A program made the position numbers and the translations under genes. Positions 31,799-42,025 of a stretch of DNA of 64,000 nucleotides are shown here, piece by piece. The stretch spans positions 18,380-82,379 of the forward strand of contig NZ_POIZ01000039.1 of assembly GCF_002960425.1 (NCBI RefSeq), in the 5' to 3' direction. The notes under the pieces were generated by a model. That model saw only the letters and a program-made list of their open reading frames with translations. It was not told where the DNA came from and ran no database searches. The stretch is from Streptococcus suis. Lineage in GTDB: Bacteria > Bacillota > Bacilli > Lactobacillales > Streptococcaceae. Every line of letters begins with the position of its first letter. Positions within the stretch are counted from its first letter, which is position 1.

Positions 31799-32740
31799 TT
31801 AAAGACTTGCTGAAAGTGCTGACTGCTCGAAGGTTTTCCAATCATAAGGGGTTTCCTGATAGACAGCATAGTTGACCCAGTTGGTAAAGAATTGTGCTGC
31901 TGGAAGGTTCCATGATAAAGACGGTCTACTTGTTGGGTCATCTTGCTTGAAATAATTTTCTGGGATATGAGGATTTTTACCTGCCAAGCAATCGCGCTGG
32001 TATTCTTTGGCAAGCGTATCTCTGTCATACTCCAAATGTCCAAAACTATAGACTTCTCTCAAATCCTTGCTGGCTAAAATGGACAAGCCTACTTCCTTCC
32101 CTTGCGACAAGATGAGCAGGTCATCCAGATGGGCAATATCAGCCTCCTTGACCTCTGTATAACGGGAATGGGGCGAACGGAACTCGTCATCAAACCCTCG
32201 CATCAGTGAGCAAGTAGGATGGGTTACCTCCTGACGATAGACACCCGACAACTTCCTTGTCATGGAGTGCTTGGGCACACCATAGCGGGCATACAAGCCA
32301 GCCTGCGCCCCCCAACAAATGTGCAGGGTCGAATAAACGTGGCTTTTAGACCATTCAAAGACCTGTGTCAATTCCTGCCAATAATCCACTTCTTCAAAGG
32401 GGAGATTTTCCACTGGAGCACCTGTAACAATTAGTCCGTCAAAAAACTCATCTTTGACCTGCTCAAAGGTCTTATAAAACTGCTCCAAGTGGTCAGAATG
32501 AGTGTTTTTTGATTCATGGCTTGCCATACAAAGAAATTCCACTTCTAATTGCAAGGGAGTATTCGCCAAAAGACGGAGCAACTGAGTCTCCGTCACAATT
32601 TTCTGTGGCATGAGATTGAGAATTAAAATCTTGATGGGACGAATGTCCTGATGGCTGGCACGGACACTGTCCATGACAAAAATATTCTCTTCTCTCAAAA
32701 TATCTACGGCTGGTAATGATGTTTCAATTTTAATTGGCAT
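31799..32740 (-). CDS. metA: Homoserine O-acetyltransferase (MetA type)
   Basis: Activates homoserine for methionine synthesis, 313 aa. Counting from the ATG at 32740, the catalytic residues fall exactly on family positions: Cys142 (HICWGAQAG), His235 and Glu237 (FGHLEYD). Residue 111 is Glu (GAPVE), the determinant reported to favour acetyl-CoA over succinyl-CoA, so 'succinyltransferase' would be a misleading label. AGGAGG sets the start. Preceded by a clear promoter; it heads the metA-dnaD-trmK-nif3 unit. Confidence 0.93.
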   Translation of the reverse strand: MPIKIETSLPAVDILREENIFVMDSVRASHQDIRPIKILILNLMPQKIVTETQLLRLLANTPLQLEVEFLCMASHESKNTHSDHLEQFYKTFEQVKDEFFDGLIVTGAPVENLPFEEVDYWQELTQVFEWSKSHVYSTLHICWGAQAGLYARYGVPKHSMTRKLSGVYRQEVTHPTCSLMRGFDDEFRSPHSRYTEVKEADIAHLDDLLILSQGKEVGLSILASKDLREVYSFGHLEYDRDTLAKEYQRDCLAGKNPHIPENYFKQDDPTSRPSLSWNLPAAQFFTNWVNYAVYQETPYDWKTFEQSALSASL

Positions 32741-32767
32741 AAGCAACCTCCTGAGTTTCTTATCTTT

Positions 32768-32796
32768 ATTATAAGACAGGTTGTTATACAATTCAA
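32768..32796 (-). promoter_or_regulatory. Promoter of metA
   Basis: TTGAAT (32791-32796) and TATAAT (32768-32773) with 17 bp between on the minus strand. No S-box or T-box is recognisable in the short leader. Confidence 0.75.
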
Positions 32797-32843
32797 TTAG
32801 AATAAAATAAGTACCAGTTATAAGATTTGGCTATACCCTAGTA

Positions 32844-33356
32844 TTAGTAGTGCATCAATACTTTGTAGTCGTAATCACCGATTGCTTCACGACCCTTCAG
32901 CTCATCCAGCTCAATCAAGAAGGCACAACCAGCTACAATACCGCCAAGTTTCTCAATCATTTCGATGGTAGCTTTGACTGTACCACCAGTTGCCAACAAG
33001 TCATCTACAATAAGAACCCGTTGACCTGGTTTGATGGCATCCGCATGCATGGTCAAGGTATCAAGGCCGTACTCTTTTTCATAGTCAGCTGAGATAACTT
33101 CACGTGGCAATTTGCCTGGCTTACGAACTGGCGCAAAACCAATTCCCAATTCAAAGGCAACTGGACAACCAACGATGAAACCACGCGCCTCTGGACCCAC
33201 AATCATATCGATTTGCTTATCCGTCGCGTATTGAACAATTTCACGTACGGCATAGCTGTAGGCATTCCCGTCAGCCATCAAAGGACTGATGTCACGGAAT
33301 TCAATACCCTCTTTTGGATAATCAGGAATAGTTGCGATGTAATCTTTTAAATTCAT
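32844..33356 (-). CDS. apt: Adenine phosphoribosyltransferase
   Basis: Purine salvage, converting adenine and PRPP to AMP. 170 aa. The PRPP-binding signature [13 protein letters not shown] (about 115-127) and the GPEARGF segment (54-60) are present. It has its own extended -10 promoter (TGGTATAAT, hexamer 33392-33397) inside the 3' end of the preceding gene. Confidence 0.96.
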   Translation of the reverse strand: MNLKDYIATIPDYPKEGIEFRDISPLMADGNAYSYAVREIVQYATDKQIDMIVGPEARGFIVGCPVAFELGIGFAPVRKPGKLPREVISADYEKEYGLDTLTMHADAIKPGQRVLIVDDLLATGGTVKATIEMIEKLGGIVAGCAFLIELDELKGREAIGDYDYKVLMHY

Positions 33357-33382
33357 TTTTGTCTCTCTTTAAATTTTTAGTT

Positions 33383-34534
33383 TTACTCTTTATTATACCA
33401 TGAAATTAGTTTTTGGTACATTTCAAATCTTATATCTTTGGCAAATCGCTTGCTCAAACCAGCTACAAGCCCTGCTCTGCTATTTCCCCGAAAGGAAAAA
33501 ACACCATTGGGGTTGAAGTAGGATTGCTCCCAAGCTGTCTGATGATGTTTGACTTGATGCTTAAAAATCCGACTAGGAGATAGGTAGGTCCTAGCTTTAG
33601 ACCTGATCGTTTTCTTCCGAAATGCTGGGTCATGGGGGCCAACTGGAGCCATATCTAGTTGGGCATGGCGTTTATTGTTGGCTCTGGCATAATTAAAGGA
33701 AGCACCATTGACCACTCCATTTTTAGAAGGTTTTTCATCCAAAATCAAGGCAAATGGACCATCTTGCGCCAGAATAAACTCGCTATGAAAGCCGATGAGA
33801 ACTTTCAAATTGATCGGTAAGGTTTCTGCTCTTGATTGACCAAAACCTTTCTTATTATGCAGACGAGCGGATTCCCTCAAGCGATAGGACCAGCGAGGCA
33901 GGCTAGCTAGATAGGCTACCAAGGCCTGCCAATCTGTCTTCCCCTGTCCATAATGCTGGCGCACCCAACTAGCCTGCTGGTAGGAAATCAGATAGCGTAA
34001 TTGATGGACTTGTCGGTTTAAAGCTCCATTCTCTGCAAGCTGCTGTTCTGGAAAAGCTCGATCAACTAGCCCAGCAAAATACCACCAAAATGGATGATGG
34101 GGAGGACAGTCGCAATCTATCTTTTCTAGCAAGTCAGGCAAGTGACTGTGGTCAAGTTCCGCTGGAAAAGCTAAGTTTTTCATAGTTCGTTCTAACAAAC
34201 TTTGTGCTTTTTCTTTCGTCAAATGTCGACTTTCAGCCCTTAGCAACTGGTAGAAGCTAGCTGAGGCAAACACTACCGCTTCTGCTGTGAAATTGTTAGT
34301 GAAGATTGAAATGTCTTCCTTAGGCAATCGATGCAAATGACTTAGAAAGGCCTTCTGAATTGCTTTGTCCGACCATCCACCTTTCCTCAATTTTCTTACG
34401 GCTTGCTGAACTGGTTCAATTTGTTCCAAGTCTTTCATACCTTTCTTTCGGCGATTGGTATATCGAATAGATGCAACGATAAGCAATAAAATCAGAAGAC
34501 CGAGAAATACAGGCAACATCAAGCTCGTCCACAT
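33383..34534 (-). CDS. Unrecognised protein with N-terminal membrane anchor, 383 aa
   Basis: One hydrophobic segment (about residues 5-24) is followed by a basic patch (RYTNRRKKGMKD) and a long mixed soluble domain. Landmarks are CDCPPHHPFWWYFAGL (about 141-156) and a basic C-terminal part with GPHDPAFRKKTIRSKAR and SYFNPNGVFSFRGNSRAG. No catalytic motif was recognised and no family is assigned with confidence. It overlaps the recJ 3' end by 16 nt, lying between recJ and apt, which are neighbours in other streptococci. It could be a lineage-specific insertion into that pair. Confidence 0.75.
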   Translation of the reverse strand: MWTSLMLPVFLGLLILLLIVASIRYTNRRKKGMKDLEQIEPVQQAVRKLRKGGWSDKAIQKAFLSHLHRLPKEDISIFTNNFTAEAVVFASASFYQLLRAESRHLTKEKAQSLLERTMKNLAFPAELDHSHLPDLLEKIDCDCPPHHPFWWYFAGLVDRAFPEQQLAENGALNRQVHQLRYLISYQQASWVRQHYGQGKTDWQALVAYLASLPRWSYRLRESARLHNKKGFGQSRAETLPINLKVLIGFHSEFILAQDGPFALILDEKPSKNGVVNGASFNYARANNKRHAQLDMAPVGPHDPAFRKKTIRSKARTYLSPSRIFKHQVKHHQTAWEQSYFNPNGVFSFRGNSRAGLVAGLSKRFAKDIRFEMYQKLISWYNKE

Positions 34535-36732
34535 AGCCAGTCATAGATTTCCTGAACCGTGCCAAGTGCCATCAATTCTTGCTGAATAACGGTTTCCTTT
34601 AAGTCTTGGTAAATCTGACTTTCTGCGATTTCCCGTTTCTGCGCCTCTTTGTTAACCCGCATGACACCGTCCGTGATGGTAACAAATTCCAATTCTTGGA
34701 AAATCTGAATCATTTTGACCAAGAGGGTATCCTTGATTTTCAAATAAGCAGCCAAATCTTTCAATTTGTACCGCACATCAAACTCATCAAACTGGTAGAT
34801 GGTCTTATACAATTTGGCAAATTGGTCCCGGCTACCATAGCCATCCAGATAGTAAGGCTTGGCAATCTCATTTTTGAAGTAAATTGCCTCAAAGTCATTT
34901 TCTTGGAAATAGCTGCGCAAACTGCTCATGTCCTCTGGCAAACTAGCTAGGACAATGGCTTTTATATCCGTCGCTGGATTGTTCACATCCACAAGAGGAA
35001 TACCAACTGGCAGCTGGTGTTGTTTACCGCGAATGTTGTAGAGTTGAACACCATTGACCCTGGCATCCACTAGCATGAGCTGGAGGCTGGTATTGCCATT
35101 CCACTTGTTGACGGAGAGAGTAACGGCCAACTCCAAGTTTTTAGCTTGAGAAAATTCCAAGGCAAGATTGCCCTTGCCAAAGGCTACGACATCAAAACCA
35201 GAGCCAGCTTTGGTAATACGCAGTTTGAGGTGGGCATTATTCTGCCCCATGGTGCGTGCAGATTCTACTTGGAAATCCTTGACATAGAAAACTGGTTTTT
35301 TATTGTCCATACCGTAGGGCGCCAGTTTTTCAAAGGACTTGAGAGTGTCCAGGGTCAATTCTTCTAAGTCTAATTCTTCATCTAAAATCAGCGAAGACTT
35401 GCTCGAGATGTCCAGCTTGTTGTCAGTAATGTAGGCTGCTAGTATATCTGCCAACTGGTCCAGTTTTTCCACTTCCAAGGTCATACCAGCCGCACCCGCA
35501 TGGCCACCAAAAGCGATAAAAAGATCTGGATGGTCTTTTAGAGCTTGGAAGATATCCACTGCCTCAACCGAGCGGGCTGACCCCTTGGCCTTCCCATCTT
35601 CAATGGACAAAACAATAACGGGTTGATGCAATTCTTCTAAGAGACGACCAGCCACAATTCCTAGAACACCAGGATTCCAGCCCTCTTTAGCCAGAACTTG
35701 AACGGGTCTATCATTTCGAAGCATGGACTTGGCCTCATCATAGATAGCTTGAACAATATTCTTCCGCTCTTCATTTTTACTGTCAATCATGAGAGCAATC
35801 TCATGAGCTTCTTCATCATCAAAACCAGTCAATAATTCGATGGCCGGATTTGGATCGTCCAGACGCCCCAGAGCATTCAATCTGGGAGCAAGTTGGAAAC
35901 CAACTGTTTCTTCATCAAGGCTATCTACATCAATTCCTGCAATTTTCATCAATTCCTGAAGACCTGCTCGCTCGGTCTGTTTGAGAAGGGACAGACCATA
36001 CTTGACCATGACACGATTTTCATCGGTCAGGCTGACCATATCAGCGATGGTGCCAATTGCAACCAGATCCAGTAGGTCTGCATGAACCGTTTCAAGAAGG
36101 GCACAGGCCAATTTGAAGGCCACACCGCAACCAGCCAAATGTTTGAAGGGATAATTTCCCTCTGGGTGTTCTGGGTGGACAATTGCATAGGCATTAGGAA
36201 GAGTTTCCTGCATGGAATGGTGGTCTGTCACAACCACATCGACACCCATTTCCTGGGCATAGGCAATGGCTTCATGACCCGCTACGCCATTGTCCACCGT
36301 CACAATGAGAGAAATCCCCTGCTGCTCGATAAAATACTTGTAGACCGACTGATTGGGACCATAGCCATCCGTGAAACGGTTGGGAAGATAGACTTGGACT
36401 TCTGCCCCCATTTCCTCCAGAGTTTCTTTCAGAATAGATGCTGAAGTCATGCCATCTGCGTCATAATCTCCATAAATCAAAATTTGCTCGTAGTCTTCAA
36501 TAGCCCGACGAATCCGCTCCACTGCCTTATCCATATCGTGAAGTAGGTAAGGGTCATGAAGATCTTCTAGGCTTGGTTGTAAAAAGGCCTGTAATTCTTC
36601 AGCTGACTGAATGCCGCGTTCATAGAGTAACTTTGCGGCTACAGGGTCCAATCCTTCTTTTTTCGCAACTTTGATAAATTGTTCATCAGAAAAACCGGTC
36701 AATAATTGCCAGTCATAGTTGGGTTTTATCAC
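34519..36732 (-). CDS. recJ: Single-stranded-DNA-specific exonuclease RecJ (GTG start)
   Basis: 5'-3' ssDNA exonuclease of recombination and mismatch repair. DHH-family phosphoesterase with GDYDADGMTS (about 88-97) and VVTDHHSM (DHH at about 170-172), the DHHA1 region with GGHAGAAGM, and an extended C-terminal domain usual for streptococci (737 aa). Two GTG codons are in frame at 36741 and 36732; GGAG at 36741-36744 is 8 nt before the second and abuts the first, so 36732 is preferred. Confidence 0.93.
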   Translation of the reverse strand: MIKPNYDWQLLTGFSDEQFIKVAKKEGLDPVAAKLLYERGIQSAEELQAFLQPSLEDLHDPYLLHDMDKAVERIRRAIEDYEQILIYGDYDADGMTSASILKETLEEMGAEVQVYLPNRFTDGYGPNQSVYKYFIEQQGISLIVTVDNGVAGHEAIAYAQEMGVDVVVTDHHSMQETLPNAYAIVHPEHPEGNYPFKHLAGCGVAFKLACALLETVHADLLDLVAIGTIADMVSLTDENRVMVKYGLSLLKQTERAGLQELMKIAGIDVDSLDEETVGFQLAPRLNALGRLDDPNPAIELLTGFDDEEAHEIALMIDSKNEERKNIVQAIYDEAKSMLRNDRPVQVLAKEGWNPGVLGIVAGRLLEELHQPVIVLSIEDGKAKGSARSVEAVDIFQALKDHPDLFIAFGGHAGAAGMTLEVEKLDQLADILAAYITDNKLDISSKSSLILDEELDLEELTLDTLKSFEKLAPYGMDNKKPVFYVKDFQVESARTMGQNNAHLKLRITKAGSGFDVVAFGKGNLALEFSQAKNLELAVTLSVNKWNGNTSLQLMLVDARVNGVQLYNIRGKQHQLPVGIPLVDVNNPATDIKAIVLASLPEDMSSLRSYFQENDFEAIYFKNEIAKPYYLDGYGSRDQFAKLYKTIYQFDEFDVRYKLKDLAAYLKIKDTLLVKMIQIFQELEFVTITDGVMRVNKEAQKREIAESQIYQDLKETVIQQELMALGTVQEIYDWLCGRA

Positions 36733-36776
36733 GTTTTTCACTCCTTTAAGCTATCCTACTATTATACCATTTTCAA

Positions 36777-36828
36777 AGAAAAATGGAGCAAGGGGACGAC
36801 TGAATGTAATCAATCAATCCTTGCTCCA
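36777..36828 (-). terminator. Terminator after cls
   Basis: TGGAGCAAGG (36784-36793) and CCTTGCTCCA (36819-36828) form a perfect 10-bp stem with a 25-nt loop, followed by TTTTTC on the minus strand. Confidence 0.82.
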
Positions 36829-36844
36829 ACTATTCAAGATACTC

Positions 36845-38392
36845 TTACAGTAATGGGGAAATGATATTCATCAAGGCGCCGGCAAGTCGCTTATACCAAG
36901 GATAGGTATTTTCAAAACCGACCAAGGTAATTCGCTCGGATTGGGCAAAGGACTCTTCGAAATCCTGTAAAATATCTGCTAGCACTTGCTGATGGTTGTA
37001 AACATACAAGCCGCATTCAAAGTTGAGATAGAAGGAACGGAAATCCATATTGACTGTGCCTACAGTTGCCTTCTTATCATCAACCAAGACAACTTTAGAG
37101 TGGACAAAACCTGGCGTGAATTCATAGATTTCAATTCCAGCTTCTAAATAGGTTCTAAAATCTGTCCGAGCGGCCAGATAGGCTGACTGCTTGTCATAGA
37201 TATGAGGCAAAAGCAATTTGACCCTTACGCCTCGTTTAGCGGCATAAGTCAGGTTGTCAATCATCTCATCATCCAAAACCAAATAAGGGGTCATGATATA
37301 GATGTAGTCCGTTGCAGACTGAATCATGTCCAGACAGACTCGCTTGGCAACTTCATCATTATCAAATGGACTTTCTCCATAAGCCAAGAAATAGCCCTCA
37401 CCGCCAACGACTTCTGCCTCAGCTTCACGCGCAGCTTTCAGGTATTTCAAATCGTCAGTTGGCTTTTTCTCATTGTGGTTCCACATCTGCAAGAACATAA
37501 GGGTAAAGTTGGATACTGCTTCGCCCTTGACCATGATGGCCGCATCCTTCCAGTAGCCAAAACGCTCCCGTTTATTGATGTATTCGTCTGCAATATTGAC
37601 ACCTCCCGTGAAGGCTACCTTGCCATCAATGACCGCAATTTTACGGTGGTCACGGTTGTTCTGAACGGTCGATAAAGCAGGGATAATCTGCGAGAATACT
37701 CGAGTTTTAATACCGTAGGAACGTAGGGTCTTGTAATAGGTATAAGGCAAGGTGCTGAGGGAATTCATTCCATCATACATAAATCGGACTTCCACACCCT
37801 GGGCTGCTTTTTCCTTCAGTATGTCCAAAATCGATTCCCACATATAGCCGAAATCCACGATGAAATACTCCATAAAGATATACTGCTCTGCTTTTTTCAA
37901 CTCCTCCAAGAGCGCCTCAAACTTAGCTTCTCCTGATGAGAAATAAACCGCATCGGTATTGGTATGAAGAGGATAGCCGACATACTCGCTCATGTAGTGA
38001 GCCAACTTCAACTGCTCCCTGTCTTCTTTTGCCAGACCTTTCATCACCTTTTCCGAGGTCTTACCATACTGCCTCAAAATCTCTGCCTGACGCTGAAAGG
38101 TTTTTCGATAACGACGGGTCTCGATATTGGACTGCAGGATAAAGTAGAATAAGGCTCCAAAAATGGGGAAGCCGACAACAAAAATAATCCAAGTTAGCTT
38201 GAAACTAGCATTCATAGGACGGTTGATGATAGAAACGGCTACGATAATAGAAAAAATCTGCAGGACGGTCAACATAGCCGGAACATAAACAGCTAATGAA
38301 CCTACCGCCCAGAATATAGCTACTACCGTCAGAACGATTAAACTCAGTACGATAAAGGTTCGACTATAAATCAATCTCCAAAGTTTATTCAT
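36845..38392 (-). CDS. cls: Cardiolipin synthase
   Basis: Phospholipase D-superfamily membrane enzyme that condenses phosphatidylglycerol, 515 aa from the ATG at 38392 (GGAGGAG upstream). Two N-terminal membrane segments precede two HKD motifs: HRKIAVIDG (about 225-233) and HSKVVLVDD (about 425-433). Length and architecture are those of Gram-positive Cls. An in-frame start at 38419 lacks a ribosome-binding site. It is transcribed alone. Confidence 0.94.
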   Translation of the reverse strand: MNKLWRLIYSRTFIVLSLIVLTVVAIFWAVGSLAVYVPAMLTVLQIFSIIVAVSIINRPMNASFKLTWIIFVVGFPIFGALFYFILQSNIETRRYRKTFQRQAEILRQYGKTSEKVMKGLAKEDREQLKLAHYMSEYVGYPLHTNTDAVYFSSGEAKFEALLEELKKAEQYIFMEYFIVDFGYMWESILDILKEKAAQGVEVRFMYDGMNSLSTLPYTYYKTLRSYGIKTRVFSQIIPALSTVQNNRDHRKIAVIDGKVAFTGGVNIADEYINKRERFGYWKDAAIMVKGEAVSNFTLMFLQMWNHNEKKPTDDLKYLKAAREAEAEVVGGEGYFLAYGESPFDNDEVAKRVCLDMIQSATDYIYIMTPYLVLDDEMIDNLTYAAKRGVRVKLLLPHIYDKQSAYLAARTDFRTYLEAGIEIYEFTPGFVHSKVVLVDDKKATVGTVNMDFRSFYLNFECGLYVYNHQQVLADILQDFEESFAQSERITLVGFENTYPWYKRLAGALMNIISPLL

Positions 38393-38439
38393 ATCTCCTC
38401 CAATGATAGTTAATTTCAATTATTATACAAGGAATTTTC

Positions 38440-38466
38440 AAAAAAATCTAGACTAACCTAGATTTT
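38440..38466 (-). terminator. Terminator of the miaA-hflX-rnz-SDR operon
   Basis: AAAATCTAG (38458-38466 complement) and CTAGATTTT (38443-38451 complement) form the stem, followed by a run of T on the minus strand. Confidence 0.8.
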
Positions 38467-38469
38467 CTG

Positions 38470-39225
38470 CTACTTATAATTAAAAACCGTTCTGGCTAGA
38501 TTGTCCGCCAGTCTTGGAAAAAGCGTATAGAGTTTATGGGCAACTGCCAAAGTCCAGGGCAGGTTGATGTCCCGCTTCCTAGTTCCCATGGCTGCGACAA
38601 TTTTACGAGCCACATAGTCCGGTTGCAGCAGGAAGGCCTTGACGCTCTCTTGGTAGCTTCCATCAGGATCTGCCTGGTCGAAAAAGCCAGTCGCAATCGG
38701 ACCTGGATTGACCGTAGTAACTGTCACACCATACCGGGCTAATTCCAAGCGAATAGTATTGGAAAATCCCATGGCCGCAAACTTGGTCGCCGAATAAACT
38801 GACGATTTACTTGAAGCGATCAAGCCTGACATGGAAACGATATTGATCATCTGCCCGCTCCGTCTTGCCTTCATACGCTTGCCTACTAAACGGCACATGG
38901 TCATCAGAGCAAAGGTATTGATGTCAAACATAGCCTGCACCTGCTGGCTAGAAAAATTCTCAAAATCATCATAGATAGCATAGCCAGCATTATTGACTAA
39001 AATATCAATCTGACCAAACTGACTATCCAGTTCATCGAAAAATGCCGTCAGGCCTGCTTCATCTCGAATGTCGACATCAAAGACAGCCTTTTTTTCATGG
39101 TAAGCATAGAGCTGCTCAATTTTTTCGACATCACGACCTAGTAAAATCAAAAACTCATCCTTCAGCAATGGCACCATTTCCTGCACCAAGCCACCAGAGG
39201 CGCCTGTGATTAGAATGGTTCTCAT
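38470..39225 (-). CDS. Short-chain dehydrogenase/reductase
   Basis: A classical SDR of 251 aa. The cofactor motif is TGASGGLV (7-14) with Val where the last Gly of TGxxxGxG usually is; NNAG is at 78-81 and the catalytic Tyr144-x3-Lys148 is present. A C-terminal extension resembles the DltE-like/YqjQ group acting on lipids or ketones, but the substrate is not known. It overlaps rnz by 4 nt and closes the operon. Confidence 0.85.
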   Translation of the reverse strand: MRTILITGASGGLVQEMVPLLKDEFLILLGRDVEKIEQLYAYHEKKAVFDVDIRDEAGLTAFFDELDSQFGQIDILVNNAGYAIYDDFENFSSQQVQAMFDINTFALMTMCRLVGKRMKARRSGQMINIVSMSGLIASSKSSVYSATKFAAMGFSNTIRLELARYGVTVTTVNPGPIATGFFDQADPDGSYQESVKAFLLQPDYVARKIVAAMGTRKRDINLPWTLAVAHKLYTLFPRLADNLARTVFNYK

Positions 39226-40151
39226 AGCTCAATTTCCTCTAAATCCTTAACGATGCGGACATTTTCGAAGACGGTGCTAGCGTCCTTGCGCAACTGACTA
39301 ACATCCTTGGCCAAAAATCGTGGACTGATATGATTAAGCAAGAGCTGCTTGACACCTGCATCCTTGGCAACCTGAGCAGCTTCCATATTGGTCGAGTGTC
39401 CATGCTTACAAGCAATCTTCTCATCGCCCTTACCGTAGGTCGCCTCATGCACCAGCACATCAGCATTGACAGCCAGACGGACACTAGCATGGCACTTGCG
39501 CGTGTCACCAAGAATGGTCACCACCTTACCAGGTCTTGGTGGAGAAAGATAGTCACTCGCGATAATTTCAGTCCCATCTTCTAGCCTTACGTTTTGACCG
39601 TTTTTGATTTTTCCAAAAAGGGGACCAAATGGTACACCTGCCGCGCGCAGAGCCTCTGCATCCAAGGTCCCTTCCAAATCTTTCTGGATGACACGGTAGC
39701 CGACACAAGGAATGGTATGGTCCAGCTTTTCGGCGAATACTGTGAATTTGTCGGTTTCTAAGACCTGACCGACTGTATCCACATCAAACTCATGAAAATG
39801 AATGCGATACGGTAAGCGTGTCCCTGATACTTTCAGACTTGCTAAGACAAAGGAACGAATGCCCACAGGACCGTAAATATCAATATCCGTCTGCTCCTCA
39901 CTTGACTGGAAAGAACGACTGGACAAGAAACCAGGTAGACCAAAAATATGGTCTCCATGCAGGTGAGTGATAAAGATTTTTGCGACTTTACGTGGGCGAA
40001 TAGTCGTTTCCAAAATTTGATTTTGAGTTCCCTCGCCACAATCAAATAGCCAAACCTGATTGATTTCATCCAAGAGTTTCAAGGCCAAACTGGATACATT
40101 TCGAGCCTTGGAGGGCTGACCAGCCCCCGTACCTAAAAATTGAATTTGCAT
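39222..40151 (-). CDS. rnz: Ribonuclease Z
   Basis: tRNA 3'-end endonuclease of the metallo-beta-lactamase superfamily, 309 aa. The zinc motif THLHGDH is at 62-68, with further ligands in [10 protein letters not shown] and the late [11 protein letters not shown] and LNHISPR. It is the short bacterial form with the flexible exosite arm. Placed between the unknown gene and SDR in the miaA operon. Confidence 0.95.
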   Translation of the reverse strand: MQIQFLGTGAGQPSKARNVSSLALKLLDEINQVWLFDCGEGTQNQILETTIRPRKVAKIFITHLHGDHIFGLPGFLSSRSFQSSEEQTDIDIYGPVGIRSFVLASLKVSGTRLPYRIHFHEFDVDTVGQVLETDKFTVFAEKLDHTIPCVGYRVIQKDLEGTLDAEALRAAGVPFGPLFGKIKNGQNVRLEDGTEIIASDYLSPPRPGKVVTILGDTRKCHASVRLAVNADVLVHEATYGKGDEKIACKHGHSTNMEAAQVAKDAGVKQLLLNHISPRFLAKDVSQLRKDASTVFENVRIVKDLEEIEL

Positions 40152-40161
40152 TGTTTACTTT

Positions 40162-40791
40162 CTAATGTTTTATATATAAAATTGCAGAGCGACCCGACCA
40201 GACATAGTAATACTGGCCAGCATATCCGTCCGACACTTCCAGCACTTCTTCCTGATTAAAGCCTGAAATCTTGACTAAACCTTCTGTCGTCTCCACTTTA
40301 GTCAAAAGGTAGTCTGTTTCAACTTCCTCTAACTCGGCGTCCTTAAAGGGATTGACTTTCATAAAAATCTTGCCTTCCTCCACAAAGACGACATAGTGGG
40401 GAAAGACTTGGGCGATTTCAAAGAGCAAGCTATCCGTCACTTCCTCGTTTTGCTCCGAAAAGACCTGGGCCAGACCGTCTGCCGACACATAGGCAAATCC
40501 GAAAGACTTACCTGATAAATTCAGACGGACAAAGGGCTTGTCTTCTTCAAAGCTGGGCTCTTTTGGAAAAAGGCTCAGCTGCTGAGAAATTGTCAGATAG
40601 TAGTCCGTCGCCTCTTCTGCTCCTTGTTTCTGGTAGATTTCCGCAAAATAAGCGTTGATAACCGAAGGTGGTGGCGTGATAAAATCTAGTTTTTGTTGGT
40701 CAGTCAAATCAGCTAATTTCTTAGCCAGATAGACCTTGTCCAGACTGGTAAAGCCACCGTATTTGATTGCCAAATCAAGATAATCCGTCAT
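40162..40791 (-). CDS. Conserved hypothetical protein between hflX and rnz
   Basis: A 209-aa acidic soluble protein starting [22 protein letters not shown]. No membrane segment, cysteine cluster or known catalytic motif is evident. The N-terminal part looks helical and the rest alternates short strands. The start at 40791 overlaps the hflX 3' end by 17 nt, with GGAAG upstream; the longer frame to 40860 would lie within hflX. Tight packing in the tRNA-processing operon (miaA, hflX, rnz) suggests a related job, but nothing in the sequence shows it. Confidence 0.8.
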   Translation of the reverse strand: MTDYLDLAIKYGGFTSLDKVYLAKKLADLTDQQKLDFITPPPSVINAYFAEIYQKQGAEEATDYYLTISQQLSLFPKEPSFEEDKPFVRLNLSGKSFGFAYVSADGLAQVFSEQNEEVTDSLLFEIAQVFPHYVVFVEEGKIFMKVNPFKDAELEEVETDYLLTKVETTEGLVKISGFNQEEVLEVSDGYAGQYYYVWSGRSAILYIKH

Positions 40792-42025
40792 AAAATTCTT
40801 CCAACTTCCATTTATTGCTGGAAGCGATATAGCCTGACACCACTTCCACATCCTCTTCATAAGTCCGATTTTCTATCAGAGCTAGAGTAGCTAAATCGTG
40901 CAACTTGTAAGCTTCAGCTAGTGGGACCCTGACCTCAAACCGTTCAAACATGGTCTTAATCTTAGCCAAGACCATCATCTGAATATGGCCTTTGGCATTT
41001 TCATCCTTAGCGGACAGCATGACATGAGGAAACTGACTGGGTGTAAAGCTGTCATCGGTCTTGTCCAACTTGTTGTAAAGGGCCAGGCGAGGAATGTCCA
41101 GCATATCCAAGTCTTTCAGAATGTCCAAGACCACCTGCTCCTGCTCACTGTGATTTGGGTCAGAAGCATCGATGACATGGAGCAAGAGGTCCACGTTCAT
41201 GGACTCTTCCAAGGTGGATTTGAAGGCAGAAATCAACTCGGTCGGCAGATCCTGAATGAAACCAACCGTATCGGTCAAGGTCACGTTGAACTTGTCCGCC
41301 AGGTTAATCTGCTTGGTCGTGGCATCAAGTGTGGCAAAAAGTTCATCAGCCTCATACTGACGCTTGTCGGTCATGGCATTCATAATCGTTGACTTGCCAG
41401 CGTTGGTATAACCAATCAATCCGATTTTGAAGACGCCTGATTGCAGGCGGCGTTCACGGACAGTCGCTCGGTTTTTCTCCACCGTTTTGAGTTGGCGCTC
41501 AATGTCATGAATCTGGTTTCGGATGCTTCGGCGGTTGAGCTCCAACTGGCTTTCACCTGGTCCACGAGAGCCGATACCACCTGCCTGACGGCTGAGCATA
41601 ATCCCCTGACCAACCAAGCGTGGCAACATGTACTTGAGCTGGGCCAAGTGGACCTGTAGTTTTCCCTCGTGGCTTCGTGCCCGCATGGCAAAAATATCCA
41701 AAATCAACTGCATACGGTCGATGACCTTAACCCCCAGAATTTCCTCCAAATTGACATTCTGACGGGGTGTCAGTCGGTTATTGACAATGACGGTATCAAT
41801 CTCATCAGCTTCGACCATCTGGGCAATTTCTTCTAGTTTCCCTGAGCCGACAAAGGTCTTGCTGTCGTATTTTTCACGTTTTTGAGTGTAGACTCCCTTG
41901 ACCAGAGCGCCTGCTGTTTTAGCCAGACTTGCCAACTCCTCCATGGACATGTCAAAGTTGTCTGTTTGCTGTAATTCCACTCCGACCAGGAGGGCGCGTT
42001 CTTGTTCTTTCTGGGTTTCAATCAT
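40775..42025 (-). CDS. hflX: Ribosome-associated GTPase HflX
   Basis: GTPase that splits stalled or heat-damaged ribosomes, 416 aa. N-terminal HflX domain with [11 protein letters not shown] (59-69), a charged helical linker, [14 protein letters not shown] (153-166), and the G domain with GYTNAGKST (205-213), DTVGF and NKLD. It overlaps miaA by 8 nt. Confidence 0.95.
   Translation of the reverse strand: MIETQKEQERALLVGVELQQTDNFDMSMEELASLAKTAGALVKGVYTQKREKYDSKTFVGSGKLEEIAQMVEADEIDTVIVNNRLTPRQNVNLEEILGVKVIDRMQLILDIFAMRARSHEGKLQVHLAQLKYMLPRLVGQGIMLSRQAGGIGSRGPGESQLELNRRSIRNQIHDIERQLKTVEKNRATVRERRLQSGVFKIGLIGYTNAGKSTIMNAMTDKRQYEADELFATLDATTKQINLADKFNVTLTDTVGFIQDLPTELISAFKSTLEESMNVDLLLHVIDASDPNHSEQEQVVLDILKDLDMLDIPRLALYNKLDKTDDSFTPSQFPHVMLSAKDENAKGHIQMMVLAKIKTMFERFEVRVPLAEAYKLHDLATLALIENRTYEEDVEVVSGYIASSNKWKLEEFYDGLS

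Noticed and set aside
32800..32815. AdcR box near metA (GTACCAGTTATA)
   Set aside because: The TTAA ends are missing, and it lies upstream of the metA promoter with no zinc-related gene.
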